DNA of 64,000 bases from JACCTH01 sp050741915. GTDB lineage: Bacteria > Actinomycetota > Acidimicrobiia > Spongiisociales > ZC4RG35. The position numbers were made by a program, and so were the translations under genes. Under the pieces are notes generated by a model. The model searched no databases and had not been told where the DNA came from. It saw only the letters and a list, made by a program, of their open reading frames with translations. Positions 16,973-26,726 of this stretch are shown piece after piece. Each line of letters begins with the position of its first letter. Position 1 is the stretch's first letter. The stretch covers positions 20,892 to 84,891 of the forward strand of contig JBOGEX010000135.1 in assembly GCA_050741915.1 (NCBI GenBank). Reading direction: 5' to 3'.

Positions 16973-18828
16973 ACATCACGTTCTTACGGCTCCGACCAGC
17001 AACGACGATGACCGCGGCAGCAGCCGAGTCCAAGCGGCGAGAGGGAACGACCACGGTCGAGATAGTGGAAGCGGATGAGGCAACTTTGTCGGCCGCCCTC
17101 ACAGGCGGCCTGCTTCCAGTGACGAACGGGTTTGTCGACGCTCGGGCGGCGGCGTGGGTGCTGCCCGCCGGATCAGCGCCCGTCCAACAGCCGAGCTGGA
17201 GGATCACGATCGACGCCGGTGTTGCCGCCTTCGAGTCGATCCTCGATGAAGTTGCTCGCAGTCAGCCCGCATTTCTCCGCTGCGGTAGAGGAAGGGCTTC
17301 GGAGCTTTCGAGGATCACGTCGCTCCCTGGTATCGACTGCGGACTCTCGGTTTTCGTCGATGACATCGATTCTGCTCTGGCCGCTGTCGCCGCTGGCGCC
17401 ACCGATCTGCTGTTGCGCGACTGGGGCGGAGAAGGTATTGGTGATCTCAGGGATGCTCTCCTTCCTGACCAACTGATCGAGCGCACGGCTTTTCCGCCAC
17501 AGCGGCCGATCGACGAGATGCGAGCGGAGCTTCCTCCGCCGGTTTTTACCGCCTGGCTCGGTCAGGTCGACGGGTCTGGGGCCGTACGTCCGCGGTGGGA
17601 TTGGGCACCGGGCAAAGCGGAACCTCTTCCGGTACCGCCTCGCCGTCTGTCGGCGCAGTGGACCGACTCGGCGTGGGTGAGCGGAGCCGGTCCCAGCGAG
17701 CTCGCAATGGCTGGGGATTTACGCCTCACACTCGAGCGCTCGCTTTCCGGCACCGCCCCCAGTCGAGACGAGATCGAAGCTCTATTCGGGGCCCGAGGTG
17801 ACCAGGTTGATGCCGTTGCCTTCGCCGCCGACGAGCTGCGCCAGCGCCAGGTGGGTGACACGGTCACCTACGTGATCAACCGCAACATCAACTACACCAA
17901 CCAGTGCTACTTCCGTTGTGGGTTCTGTGCCTTCTCCAAGGGGCCGCGCAGTCTCAACCTGCGGGAAGAGCCGTACTTGATCCCGCTGGAAGGAATTGTC
18001 GGCTTGGCGGTGGAAGCGTGGGAGAGAGGAGCTACCGAGGTCACTCTCCAGGGAGGCATTCATCCACAGTTCACGGGAGACTTTTACGCCGAGGTGGTGG
18101 ACGGGATTAAGGCTCGCCTCCCCGACATGCATATCCACGGCTTCACCCCACTCGAGATCTGGCAGGGAGCCGAGACCCTCGGTGTTTCCGTCCGAAGCTT
18201 TCTCCAGAGGCTGCATGAAGCCGGCCTGGGCAGCTTGCCGGGAACCGCCGCCGAGGTTCTCGACGACGCGGTCCGTCGCTTCTTGTGTCCAGACAAGATT
18301 CGCACCGCTCAATGGGCGGAGGTGATGATCACCGCTCACGAAGTCGGGCTCCGAGCCACCGCCACGCTCATGTTCGGTCATATCGATTACCCCTCGGCCT
18401 GGGCGAACCATCTCGAGGTGATTCGCAACATCCAGCGCCGGACCGGGGGGTTCACCGAGTTTGTTCCCCTCCCATTCGTGCATATGGGAGCTCCCATCTT
18501 CCTCCGCGGCCATTCCCGGCCCGGCCCCACCTGGGACGAGGTAGTGCTGGTCCATGCCGTGTCCCGGATCGCATTCGACGGGCTCATCCCCAACATCCAG
18601 GCCTCGTGGGTCAAGCTCGGACTCGATGGCGGCTCCCGGCTGCTTGCTGCGGGCTGCAACGATTTGGGCGGGACTCTGATGGGGGAGATCATCACGCGTT
18701 CGGCCGGTGCAGCCCATGGCCAGGAAGTCAGTCCCTCCGAGTTCGTCTCGGCAATCAAGGCCGCGGGTCGCTATCCCGCTCGCCGGAGCACCACCTATCA
18801 GATCCTGGAAGACGTCGCGCTCGATTAG
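16969..18828 (+). CDS. cofH: FO synthase subunit CofH with long N-terminal extension
   Basis: This is a 619-residue protein starting at GTG 16969, overlapping the cofG stop. The radical SAM motif CYFRCGFCAF lies at about residues 313-321 and is followed by conserved CofH blocks (EVTLQGGIHP, IHGFTPLEI, LPGTAAEVL). Typical CofH is about 350-400 residues, so some 270 extra residues precede the catalytic part. They are not an intact CofG: no Cys cluster is seen. They are Ala/Asp-rich with alternating strand/helix character (SVFVDDIDSALAAVAAG). The function of the extension is unknown. Confidence 0.92.
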   Translation: MNITFLRLRPATTMTAAAAESKRREGTTTVEIVEADEATLSAALTGGLLPVTNGFVDARAAAWVLPAGSAPVQQPSWRITIDAGVAAFESILDEVARSQPAFLRCGRGRASELSRITSLPGIDCGLSVFVDDIDSALAAVAAGATDLLLRDWGGEGIGDLRDALLPDQLIERTAFPPQRPIDEMRAELPPPVFTAWLGQVDGSGAVRPRWDWAPGKAEPLPVPPRRLSAQWTDSAWVSGAGPSELAMAGDLRLTLERSLSGTAPSRDEIEALFGARGDQVDAVAFAADELRQRQVGDTVTYVINRNINYTNQCYFRCGFCAFSKGPRSLNLREEPYLIPLEGIVGLAVEAWERGATEVTLQGGIHPQFTGDFYAEVVDGIKARLPDMHIHGFTPLEIWQGAETLGVSVRSFLQRLHEAGLGSLPGTAAEVLDDAVRRFLCPDKIRTAQWAEVMITAHEVGLRATATLMFGHIDYPSAWANHLEVIRNIQRRTGGFTEFVPLPFVHMGAPIFLRGHSRPGPTWDEVVLVHAVSRIAFDGLIPNIQASWVKLGLDGGSRLLAAGCNDLGGTLMGEIITRSAGAAHGQEVSPSEFVSAIKAAGRYPARRSTTYQILEDVALD

Positions 18829-20024
18829 GCCCGGACGAACGGGTACCCGGGCCGTCCGTTTTCCAACCAGTCCTCGTAGGCCTCGAAGGTGGGAATGTCG
18901 ATGCCCATCGTGCTGGCGAGGTGGTAGCGATGATTGAGAACGTCGCAGTAAGCCTGAATGGGATCGGATACTCCGGGGAGGGCGGCGAGCGCAGCCATCA
19001 TCGGTTCGAACTCGGTAGCGCGCCACCGGATCGCCAGCGTCGCCTTGGCGACCGCGCTTTCCGAGTGTCGCGCCGAGAAATAATGGACATCGGCGAGGAT
19101 CGCCTTGGCCTGATTCTCCAGGGCGTCGATACCCGTCAACGCCTTGAGCCGATTGGTATGAAAGTTGCGACTTCCGACTCTGACCTTGATGATCATCTCG
19201 GAAGTGTCGTCTAAGGAGGGAAGGAGGTCGACCTCCTCGACGTCGAAGCCGAGACGGTTCAGCCTTTCGACTTGCTCGGTAACCCGATATCGCTCTTCGA
19301 TCCCGATCTTGGTGGCCTGACCGAGCTCGGCCCAAAGATTCTCGTAGCGCTCGGCGATGTCGTAGCCCAGTTCCATGTCGGCCTGGTCAAGGTCGACCCC
19401 GGCCTCGGCGGCGATGTCTGCCATCCCCCCGGCCACGTTCTCGACCATGATCTCGAGGTCCTCAGCCCGCTGTCCATCGGTGAGGCTTTGATTGAGCATT
19501 CGAGCCGTTTCGGCATCGACCATGATGGTTTCGATGGCTTCGGCGTCGAATCGGTAGAGCACGTTGGAAAGGCTGCAGTCACCCCAGAAGCAGCCTGCCA
19601 GGTGTAGCTCAACCAAGAGACCGGCGAAGGCGTCGAGAAGCTGATTGCGGCGGGCCCCGAATCCAGGGCCCGCCAGCATCTCGCGATATGAAAAGGAGAA
19701 CGGCTCGTAGGCGGTGATCAGCGCCGCGGAGTGTTCCGCCGTGCGGTCAGCGTCCCGGTGCTCGACGATGCCCACCGCCTGCACCGCCGGAGCCCCAACC
19801 GCTTCCAGCGCCCGCAGCACCGTGTAGTCGTTATGGGCGAGATGGGTCGCCAGTTCCTTGACGACGTAGGTGCCTTCGGGAAAGGAAAGAAAGCGGACCT
19901 CGTGGCGGCTGATCCCCTTGGGCAGGTCAAGAAGAGTCGGAAGCTGCCAATTGGCGATCGACTCCGACCACGGGAGATCAAGAAATAGAGGATGGCCCGG
20001 TCGGATCGTGAGTTGGGGGGCCAC
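18825..20024 (-). CDS. DUF4032 kinase-like protein
   Basis: This 399-residue protein has FLSFPEGTYVVKEL (a Lys-containing strand as in the kinase N-lobe), LVELHLAGCFWGDCSLSNVLYR (like the catalytic loop HxDxxxxN with GDCSLSN) and IMVDAETAR (like DFG/DAE). This matches the actinobacterial DUF4032 family of lipopolysaccharide-kinase-like fold. The substrate is unknown. GTG at 20024 gives the start VAPQLTIRPG. The stop overlaps the convergent cofH stop, and the gene begins 21 nt after the Lhr helicase gene. Confidence 0.8.
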   Translation of the reverse strand: MAPQLTIRPGHPLFLDLPWSESIANWQLPTLLDLPKGISRHEVRFLSFPEGTYVVKELATHLAHNDYTVLRALEAVGAPAVQAVGIVEHRDADRTAEHSAALITAYEPFSFSYREMLAGPGFGARRNQLLDAFAGLLVELHLAGCFWGDCSLSNVLYRFDAEAIETIMVDAETARMLNQSLTDGQRAEDLEIMVENVAGGMADIAAEAGVDLDQADMELGYDIAERYENLWAELGQATKIGIEERYRVTEQVERLNRLGFDVEEVDLLPSLDDTSEMIIKVRVGSRNFHTNRLKALTGIDALENQAKAILADVHYFSARHSESAVAKATLAIRWRATEFEPMMAALAALPGVSDPIQAYCDVLNHRYHLASTMGIDIPTFEAYEDWLENGRPGYPFVRA

Positions 20025-20044
20025 CGATCCATTCTGGCAATCCG

Positions 20045-23000
20045 CTAGCCACGAAAGGAGAGACCTTGCGGCGCCGGCACGAAACCCCACTCGGTCAGTG
20101 TGGAACCGAATGGCACCGACAGGGCGGGATGGTCGTCGATGCGTTCTATCCGCATCCGACGTTGCCGACCGGCGATCGCTGCCACCTCGCGGGCAATCTC
20201 GCCATAGCTGTCCATCCCCTCGGCCAGAAGTGAAAGCCGACGGCCCCCACGATCGAGGTAGGCCAGCAAACTTCCCTCCCCGAGGATCACATAAGTTCCG
20301 GCCGCCCGTTGGAATCGTCCTCCAGTCTCGGGCCATGGCAACGCCGCCCCGTAGGGATTGGCCGGGTCGGTGGACGCCATACCGAGAACACGGGAACGAA
20401 GGTCCCCGCGGAGACGATCGACTGCGCCCGGCAGAGCAAACTGTGCTCCACCCATCCCTTCGATGAAATAGCCCCTCCTCAGCTTTCCCACCTCTTCCAT
20501 CTTGGAGAGAACCGGGTAAAGCCGCGTGTATCCACCGGGGACGCCCTCGGCCGCGACCTGAGCGCGGGTCAACACTCCGTATCGGTTGAGGAGGACGTTG
20601 GCCCACGCAGCCGCCGCCGTGGTGGGATCCGGGTCCGGGGAACGGAGCAACGACCAGCGGCCGCCGGCATGGGGTGGAAAGGAGGACGCCAGCGGGCGAC
20701 GGCCGGGGGGGCGACGGCCCCCGCGACTCTGGGTGTAGGCACGTACAGGCGCCATGGTGTCGTTGGTTACCAGCCCCGCCCACACCAGATCCCATAGATC
20801 CTCCAGCGCTTGCGCGGGATCTCCGCCTACCGACTGATAGAGGTCGAAGAAAAAGGAGGCGCCATTCCTTTCGAGGAACGCCAGGAGATGCTCGTGAGTG
20901 GGGCTGGGCTCAAAGGTCGCCTCGACGGGGTGCCAGAGTTGTCCGAAGTCCTGGCGCCGGTACATGGCCAACCTTCCATCGCGACCACCCAGGGTTCCTC
21001 GACCTGCCCAGAGGATCTCGCCATCCATCAACAGACGATCGAGGAGCGCCGGAGCTTCACCGACCCGTATGCCCAGAATTTCCCGCTCCCACACGGAGGC
21101 CGGCGCCTCATAGCCCTGGAGTTGAGAGACAGTGTCGGCGAGGGCGTCGATGCGTGCTGGTCGTTTGTCCGTTACCCCCTGCCAGGTGGGAAGGAACCGT
21201 CCCAGCGATGCGGGCTCGGTCGGCTCGATTTCATGTCGAAGGACGGCGAGAGATCGTCGCTTGATCCGGCGCAACACTTCAGCATCGACCCATCCCTCAC
21301 CGCGATGGAACGAACCTTTGAGGACCCGTCCCTGATCGGCCAGGAGCCGGAGCGCGTTGTCGACGACGCCGACCGGAAGGCCAAGAGCAGAAGCTACGAC
21401 CGACGGCTGAAAGGGCCCGTGGGTGCGGGCGTATCGTCCCACGAGATCACCCAGAGGATCAGGGACAGGTTCGAGGAACACCGCCGGTGTCCCCGGCGGC
21501 GGGGGAATACCCAGACCATCGCGGAGCCGAGAGATGTCTTCTGTGGCGGCGAAGCAGCGGCGTCCGGCGATCCGTACCGCCACCATCCTTCCTGCCCGTT
21601 CCAAGTCCGCAAAGGTCTCGGAAAAGTGCGCCAGCTCGGTTCGCACCTCGATGTCCTCCTGGCTGAGCGGCCCCAAGTCGCGCAGAAGGTCGATCACGGC
21701 GTCGGGTGTTGTTGCCCGTCGTTCCGGCGTGAGGTGCTGCAGTTCCAGCTCGACCATCGCCACGACGTCCGGAGAGATCAGATCGGCAAGCTCGCCTTCG
21801 CCGAGCAGGCTGTGGAGGAGGTTGCGGTCGAGGGTCAGGGCAGCGGCTCTCCGCTCGGCCAGCGGGGTGTCTGCTTCGTAGAGGAAAGCGGCCACGAACG
21901 CGAACAAGAGCGACGAGGCGAAGGGCGAAGGATGGGTGGTCTCGACTTCGACCATGCGGAGCTTGCGAGAGCGCAAATCGGAGAGGACCTCGGTGAGGGC
22001 GGGCAAGTCGAAATCCTGAGTGAGTATCTCGCGATAGGTCTCGAGCATGATCGGGAAGGAGCCGAACTGGCGGGCCACTGCTAGCAGGTCGGCCGCCCGG
22101 CGCCGCTGTTGCCACAACGGAGTGCGATTGCCGGGGCGCCGGCGCGGGAGGAGGAGGGCGCGTCCGGCGGCCTCTCGAAAACGGGCTCCGAAGAGAGCGG
22201 TGTCGGCCAGGTGATCCTCGAGCAGCTCCCGCACCTCTTCCGGATCGAGGGTCAGGTCGGCGAGACCGGGGACCTCATCGCTGTCGGGAAACCGGAATGC
22301 GATCCCGTCGTCGGCCCAGATCACATCGACATCCGTTCCGAAGCGACCCCGCAGTTTCTGAGTCAAGGCCATTGCCCAGGGGGCGTGTACCCGGGCTCCG
22401 AGGGGCGAGAGCACAACCACCCGCCAGTCCCCGATCTCGTCTCGAAATCGCTCGAGGACGAGCGTCTGGTCGGTGGGGAGCAACCCCGTCGCCTCCTTCT
22501 CCTCCTGGAGATAGGCGGCGAGGTTGGCGGCGGCGAACTCGTCGAGTTCGTAATGGGCCATGAGGGCGCTGGTGGGATCGTCCTGCGACCCCATCTCGCG
22601 GACGAAGCGCCCGATGCGACGCCCAGTGGCGAGTGACCGGCCATGCGTGTCGCCCTTCCAGAATGGGAGACGGGCGCCGGATGCTCCGGGTGCTGGCACC
22701 ACTTCCACCCGGTCGGGGCCGATGTCGGAGACTCGCCAGGTGCTGGCTCCGAGAACGATGGCGTCGCCGACTCGCGACTCGTAGACCATCTCTTCGTCGA
22801 GCTCTCCCACCCGGCTGCCGTCTGGCAAAACGACTCGAAAGAGCCCGCGATCGGGAATCGTACCGGCATTGGCGACCACCAATTGACGGGCACCGGGGCG
22901 GGCGGTAATAGTGCCGTCGGTTCTGTCCCAATTCACCCGCGCCCGCAGCTCGGCGAAAAGGTCCGAGGGATATCGACCCGCCAGCATGTCCAAGGTGGCG

Positions 23001-24400
23001 TCGAATACCTCGCGGCTCAACGTCGAAAACGGCCGGGCCCGCCGCACGAGCTCGTAGAGGTCGTCGGCGGTGCGGGGCCCGACGACAACGGCTGCCACCA
23101 ATTGCTGGCTGAGCACGTCAAGAGGGTTGGCGGGAACGACAGTTTCCTCGATGTCGCTTTCGATCATCTGGCGAGCGACGACCGTGGACGTGAGGAGATC
23201 GCCGCGGTGTTTGGGAAGTATGCGGGCACGGCTCTCGCCTCCGACGTGGTGGCCCGATCGCCCCACTCGCTGGAGGCCCGATGCAACCGAGACCGGAGCT
23301 TCGACCTGAATCACCAGGTCAACAGCTCCCATGTCGATTCCGAGTTCGAGGCTGGAGGTGGCAACGACCGCCTTCAGTTCCCCGCGTTTGAGCGACTCCT
23401 CGATCAGGATTCTTTGTTCTCGCGAGACGGATCCATGATGAGCACGGGCGATCTCGGAGCCGGCCAGCTCATTGATCTGGGCGCAAATTCTCTCCGCCAG
23501 ACGGCGGGAATTGGCGAACACGATCGTCGAGCGGTGTTGGCCGATGAGTTCGAGAATCTTCGGATAGATCGCTGGCCATATCGATGGAGTGCGGGGTGCT
23601 TCTGGGTCCAATGGGTCGACAGGGGCGGGAGCGCTCATGTCTTCTGTGGGGACGATGACCTCGATGTCGAGAGGTCGGGGAGCAGGCGCGTCCGCGGTGG
23701 CCACCGGTCGGGGCTCGTAGCCCTCGTCACTTATCGATCCGCCGCCCAGGAATCCGGCAACCGTCTGCAGCGGCTTCTGCGTCGCCGACAAGCCGATACG
23801 CTGCGGGGGCAGGGGGGTGAGCTCTTCCAAACGCTCGAGGGAAACGGCGAGGTGCGCTCCCCGCTTTTGGCCCGCGACGGCATGCACCTCGTCGACGATT
23901 ACCCACCGTACTGGAGCAAGCACCTTGCGGGCCTCGGAGGTAAGGAGAAGGAAAAGCGACTCGGGGGTGGTGATAAGAATGTCGGGCGGATGCCGGAGCA
24001 TGCGCTGGCGGTCAGCGGCAGGGGTGTCTCCCGTGCGGAGGAAGGTGGCGAGCTGAGGGAGATGGGCTTGGCCGAGGCGCGTTTGGGCGTGCCCGATCCC
24101 GGCCAGCGGTGCCCGCAGATTGCGGTCGATGTCGTAGGCCAGCGCTTTTAATGGGGAAATGTAGAGAACCCGACATCGTTCCCTGTCCGGTGGCAGAGGT
24201 TCGTGGAGCAGGCGGTCGAGGACCCAGAGAAAAGCAGCGAGGGTTTTGCCACTCCCAGTAGGAGCATGGATCAGGGTGTGGGACCCCGCGGCAATACATT
24301 TCCAGCCCTTCTCCTGGGCGGCCGTCGGCGCCGGGAACGAGGCCCGAAACCATGCCGAGGTAGCAGGCGAAAAGAGGTCGAGAGAATCCACTTCCCTCAC
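20045..24400 (-). CDS. lhr: Lhr-family ATP-dependent helicase
   Basis: This 1451-residue superfamily 2 helicase has APTGSGKT (motif I, about residue 45), DEVH (motif II), SATQ (motif III) and the VGRSGHH-type motif VI in the first 480 residues. The winged-helix Lhr core and the long C-terminal Lhr extension follow. Lhr enzymes translocate 3'-5' on DNA and unwind RNA:DNA hybrids during repair. In mycobacteria lhr is a mitomycin-inducible gene; no LexA box was spotted directly upstream here. It starts with GTG. Confidence 0.93.
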   Translation of the reverse strand: MREVDSLDLFSPATSAWFRASFPAPTAAQEKGWKCIAAGSHTLIHAPTGSGKTLAAFLWVLDRLLHEPLPPDRERCRVLYISPLKALAYDIDRNLRAPLAGIGHAQTRLGQAHLPQLATFLRTGDTPAADRQRMLRHPPDILITTPESLFLLLTSEARKVLAPVRWVIVDEVHAVAGQKRGAHLAVSLERLEELTPLPPQRIGLSATQKPLQTVAGFLGGGSISDEGYEPRPVATADAPAPRPLDIEVIVPTEDMSAPAPVDPLDPEAPRTPSIWPAIYPKILELIGQHRSTIVFANSRRLAERICAQINELAGSEIARAHHGSVSREQRILIEESLKRGELKAVVATSSLELGIDMGAVDLVIQVEAPVSVASGLQRVGRSGHHVGGESRARILPKHRGDLLTSTVVARQMIESDIEETVVPANPLDVLSQQLVAAVVVGPRTADDLYELVRRARPFSTLSREVFDATLDMLAGRYPSDLFAELRARVNWDRTDGTITARPGARQLVVANAGTIPDRGLFRVVLPDGSRVGELDEEMVYESRVGDAIVLGASTWRVSDIGPDRVEVVPAPGASGARLPFWKGDTHGRSLATGRRIGRFVREMGSQDDPTSALMAHYELDEFAAANLAAYLQEEKEATGLLPTDQTLVLERFRDEIGDWRVVVLSPLGARVHAPWAMALTQKLRGRFGTDVDVIWADDGIAFRFPDSDEVPGLADLTLDPEEVRELLEDHLADTALFGARFREAAGRALLLPRRRPGNRTPLWQQRRRAADLLAVARQFGSFPIMLETYREILTQDFDLPALTEVLSDLRSRKLRMVEVETTHPSPFASSLLFAFVAAFLYEADTPLAERRAAALTLDRNLLHSLLGEGELADLISPDVVAMVELELQHLTPERRATTPDAVIDLLRDLGPLSQEDIEVRTELAHFSETFADLERAGRMVAVRIAGRRCFAATEDISRLRDGLGIPPPPGTPAVFLEPVPDPLGDLVGRYARTHGPFQPSVVASALGLPVGVVDNALRLLADQGRVLKGSFHRGEGWVDAEVLRRIKRRSLAVLRHEIEPTEPASLGRFLPTWQGVTDKRPARIDALADTVSQLQGYEAPASVWEREILGIRVGEAPALLDRLLMDGEILWAGRGTLGGRDGRLAMYRRQDFGQLWHPVEATFEPSPTHEHLLAFLERNGASFFFDLYQSVGGDPAQALEDLWDLVWAGLVTNDTMAPVRAYTQSRGGRRPPGRRPLASSFPPHAGGRWSLLRSPDPDPTTAAAAWANVLLNRYGVLTRAQVAAEGVPGGYTRLYPVLSKMEEVGKLRRGYFIEGMGGAQFALPGAVDRLRGDLRSRVLGMASTDPANPYGAALPWPETGGRFQRAAGTYVILGEGSLLAYLDRGGRRLSLLAEGMDSYGEIAREVAAIAGRQRRMRIERIDDHPALSVPFGSTLTEWGFVPAPQGLSFRG

Positions 24401-24427
24401 CCTATTCGAGACGAGGGACAGGATTTC

Positions 24428-25072
24428 TCAGGCCGTAGGGCTGGTCGCCTTCTCGCGGTTGGCTGGCTGCTGACCGCGCAGCCGCTTGAGAACGCGGGCT
24501 CGTTCCTTTGACTTTGGCTTCGGGGCGGGAATGCCGTCACGCTCGATGACGGTCAAGAACGCTTCCACCACGCCGGGGTCGAACTGAGTTCCCGAGTTAT
24601 TGATGATCTCCGAGATGGCGAAATCAGTTGAGAGGGCCGGTTGATAGGCGCGGTGGCTGGTGATGGCGTCGAAGGCATCAGCCACGAGGACGGTCCGAGA
24701 CAGAATCGGGATCTTCGTTCCGGCCAACCCGAAAGGATACCCGAGGCCGTCGTAGCGCTCGTGGTGGTAGAGGATGGCCTCGGATACTCGCCGGTCGAAT
24801 TTCTCGGCGATCATCGCGTAGCCGATCTCGGGATGCTGACGCATGTGATCTCGTTCGACTTCGTCGAGAGGACCCGGCTTGGCGAGGACTCCGGGGTCGA
24901 TGTGAATCTTGCCGACGTCGTGGAGAATCCCCACCAGACCGAGGCGTTTGACATCGTCGCGGGCGAGGGACATTTCCTTGCCGAGCGCGACCGCCAGGTC
25001 GCTCACCCGGTGAACGTGGCCGTAGAGATCGTCGACCACGCCTTTCATTGCTTTCAGAAGACTCTCGTCCAT
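24428..25072 (-). CDS. HD-GYP domain protein
   Basis: This 214-residue protein is essentially a stand-alone HD-GYP domain: GHVHRV, the HD pair in GILHDVGKIHI, RQHPEIG, HHERYDGLGYP and ADAFDAITSHRAY. Complete HD-GYP enzymes hydrolyse cyclic di-GMP. Here the GYP triplet appears as LGYP, which is within the family's range. A Lys/Arg-rich tail (about 185-214) follows the domain. No sensor or receiver domain is attached. It lies just upstream of lhr on the same strand. Confidence 0.87.
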   Translation of the reverse strand: MDESLLKAMKGVVDDLYGHVHRVSDLAVALGKEMSLARDDVKRLGLVGILHDVGKIHIDPGVLAKPGPLDEVERDHMRQHPEIGYAMIAEKFDRRVSEAILYHHERYDGLGYPFGLAGTKIPILSRTVLVADAFDAITSHRAYQPALSTDFAISEIINNSGTQFDPGVVEAFLTVIERDGIPAPKPKSKERARVLKRLRGQQPANREKATSPTA

Positions 25073-25163
25073 GCCCTTCCCACTCGCTGAGGAGTCACAG
25101 ATTGGGCGAGAGCTTCCCCACCCGCCATGGGTCTACGGTATCACCACTCTCAGTAACTAGTTA

Positions 25164-25929
25164 TTACCCACGGCGCTGGAAGGCAGCCACGGCTTGGTGG
25201 TGGGCTTCGGTGTGGTGGGAGACAGCCTGCAGTGCAGCCGAGAACTCCAGAAAACCAGAAAGATCCATCGACCGGGCATGGCGGAGGAGTCGTTTGGCGA
25301 GGCGGATCGAGTGGGCCGGTTTGCTGGCGATCAAATCGGCGAGCGCCGTCGCCCTCGGCATCAGTTGGTCGGGCTCGGATACCTCGAGCAGGATCCCCAG
25401 GTCCTTGGCTTCGGCGGCGTCGATGGTGCGGGCCGTGAACGCGAGCTCGGCTGCTCGTTGCCAGCCGACCACCCTTGGCAGGAGCCAGGCACCACCGTCG
25501 CCGGGGATGATTCCGAGGTCGACGAAAGTGTGCGAAGCGGGCGGAGGTCGAGCCCAGACGAAGGTCACAGCCCAGGGCCAGATCGAAGCCCGCGCCGATG
25601 GCGGGACCGTTCACCGCCGCAATGGTGGCGAGATCTGTCTCGAGGATCGCTCGCGTGAGTCGCTGGATACTGGTGCGGTAGCCCTCCATTATCTCCTCGG
25701 GCGAGCCGGCAAAGAGCCCGCGCCGGGTTGCCATATCCTTGATGTTCCCGCCGGCCGAAAACGCCGGCCCGGCACCAGTGATGATGAGGACACCGATCTC
25801 CTCCGAGGCGCCTTCGATCGAGGAAACAATCGTTTCCAGGATTTCGGGGCCCGTGATGGCATTGCGGGTCTCGGGTTCGTCGAGAGTCAGAGTCGCCACT
25901 CGCCGATCGGCAATGAACCTGGCGGGCAT
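25164..25929 (-). pseudogene. Enoyl-CoA hydratase/isomerase, frameshifted
   Basis: The 5' two-fifths to half reads as an enoyl-CoA hydratase (LTLDEPETRNAIT, GAGPAFSAGGNIKDM, AAVNGPAIGAGFDLALGCDLRL). The rest continues in another frame (HTFVDLGIIPGDGGAWLLPRVVGW to the end). The break lies at about 25525-25545, after SARFAH, and needs a 1-nt insertion or 2-nt deletion. Joined, the protein would have the normal length of about 255 residues with CoA-binding and oxyanion-hole motifs. It overlaps the btpA-like gene stop. It is either a recent pseudogene or an assembly error. Confidence 0.82.
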
Positions 25930-26726
25930 CAGGCGTCGAGCCAGCCGACCTCGCGGGCGGCGGCGACGAGTTCTCGGGCTGCGTTGGGATCGACCTTCCC
26001 CCCCGCGGTTCCACCGGCTTTCAGCGCAGAACCGACGATGGCGCCGTTGGCCACCTTGGAGAGCTCAGCCAGGTTCCTGGCGCTGGCTCCCGAGCCAATC
26101 AAGATCGGAGCATGCGGCACTGCAACTCGCAGCTCTCGAGCGCGGTCGAGATCGGGCGCCATCCCCGTGGCGCTACCGGAGACGATCAAGGCGTCGGCGC
26201 CGCCACGTTCCCAGGTGTCGAGACCTGCCTGGCCAATGTAGGTGCCAGGAGGGGGGGTGGCGTGTTTGACGAATACGTCGGCGAGGATGCCCACCGTCGG
26301 ACACCAGCTCTGGCGCCCGCGAGCCACCTCGGCCGCCTGGCCCTCAATCAGCCCCTGGTCGGTGTACATCAATCCCGACAGAACGTTGACCCTGATCCAG
26401 TTCGCTCCAGTGGCAGCCGCGATGGCGAGGGCGGAAATGGCGTCGTTACGAAGAACGTTGACTCCTACTGCGAGACCGGTCTCGTTTCGCACCGCGGCGA
26501 CCACTCGGGTGAGGGCAGCAACCGTGACAGGGGGAACGTGGTTGGCAAAGAACGGGGCGTCGCCGTAGTTCTCGATCATCAGGGCTGGAAAGCCGGCCTC
26601 GGCGAGAACTATGGCGTCGGACAGAGCTCGCGAGATGACACCATCGATACCGCTTTCGTCATCGAATCGAGGTGCTCCGGGGAGGGGGGAGACGTGCACC
26701 ATCCCAAAAAGGGATGGCAGTTTCAT
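25929..26726 (-). CDS. BtpA/SgcQ-family protein
   Basis: This 265-residue TIM-barrel protein has GMVHVSPLPGAPRF at the N-terminus, ALMIENYGDAPF, LAVGVNVLRNDA, GANWIRVNVLSG and DALIVSGSATG, all as in the BtpA family. BtpA itself affects photosystem I stability in cyanobacteria; relatives in other bacteria lie in sugar or nucleoside operons and their reaction is unclear. It overlaps the genes on both sides by a few nt, so it belongs to a minus-strand operon with TIGR03084 and enoyl-CoA hydratase genes. Confidence 0.88.
   Translation of the reverse strand: MKLPSLFGMVHVSPLPGAPRFDDESGIDGVISRALSDAIVLAEAGFPALMIENYGDAPFFANHVPPVTVAALTRVVAAVRNETGLAVGVNVLRNDAISALAIAAATGANWIRVNVLSGLMYTDQGLIEGQAAEVARGRQSWCPTVGILADVFVKHATPPPGTYIGQAGLDTWERGGADALIVSGSATGMAPDLDRARELRVAVPHAPILIGSGASARNLAELSKVANGAIVGSALKAGGTAGGKVDPNAARELVAAAREVGWLDA

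Noticed and set aside
17782..19335. 517-residue open frame antisense to cofH and the start of the next region
   Set aside because: It is the mirror of the CofH radical SAM frame, has no recognisable domain and crosses two real genes.
20810..22084. 424-residue open frame opposite lhr
   Set aside because: The sense strand codes an intact Lhr helicase here; the antisense product is low-complexity and charged.
22643..24151. 502-residue open frame opposite the helicase motor of lhr
   Set aside because: It covers the conserved Walker A to motif VI region on the other strand and shows no family motifs.
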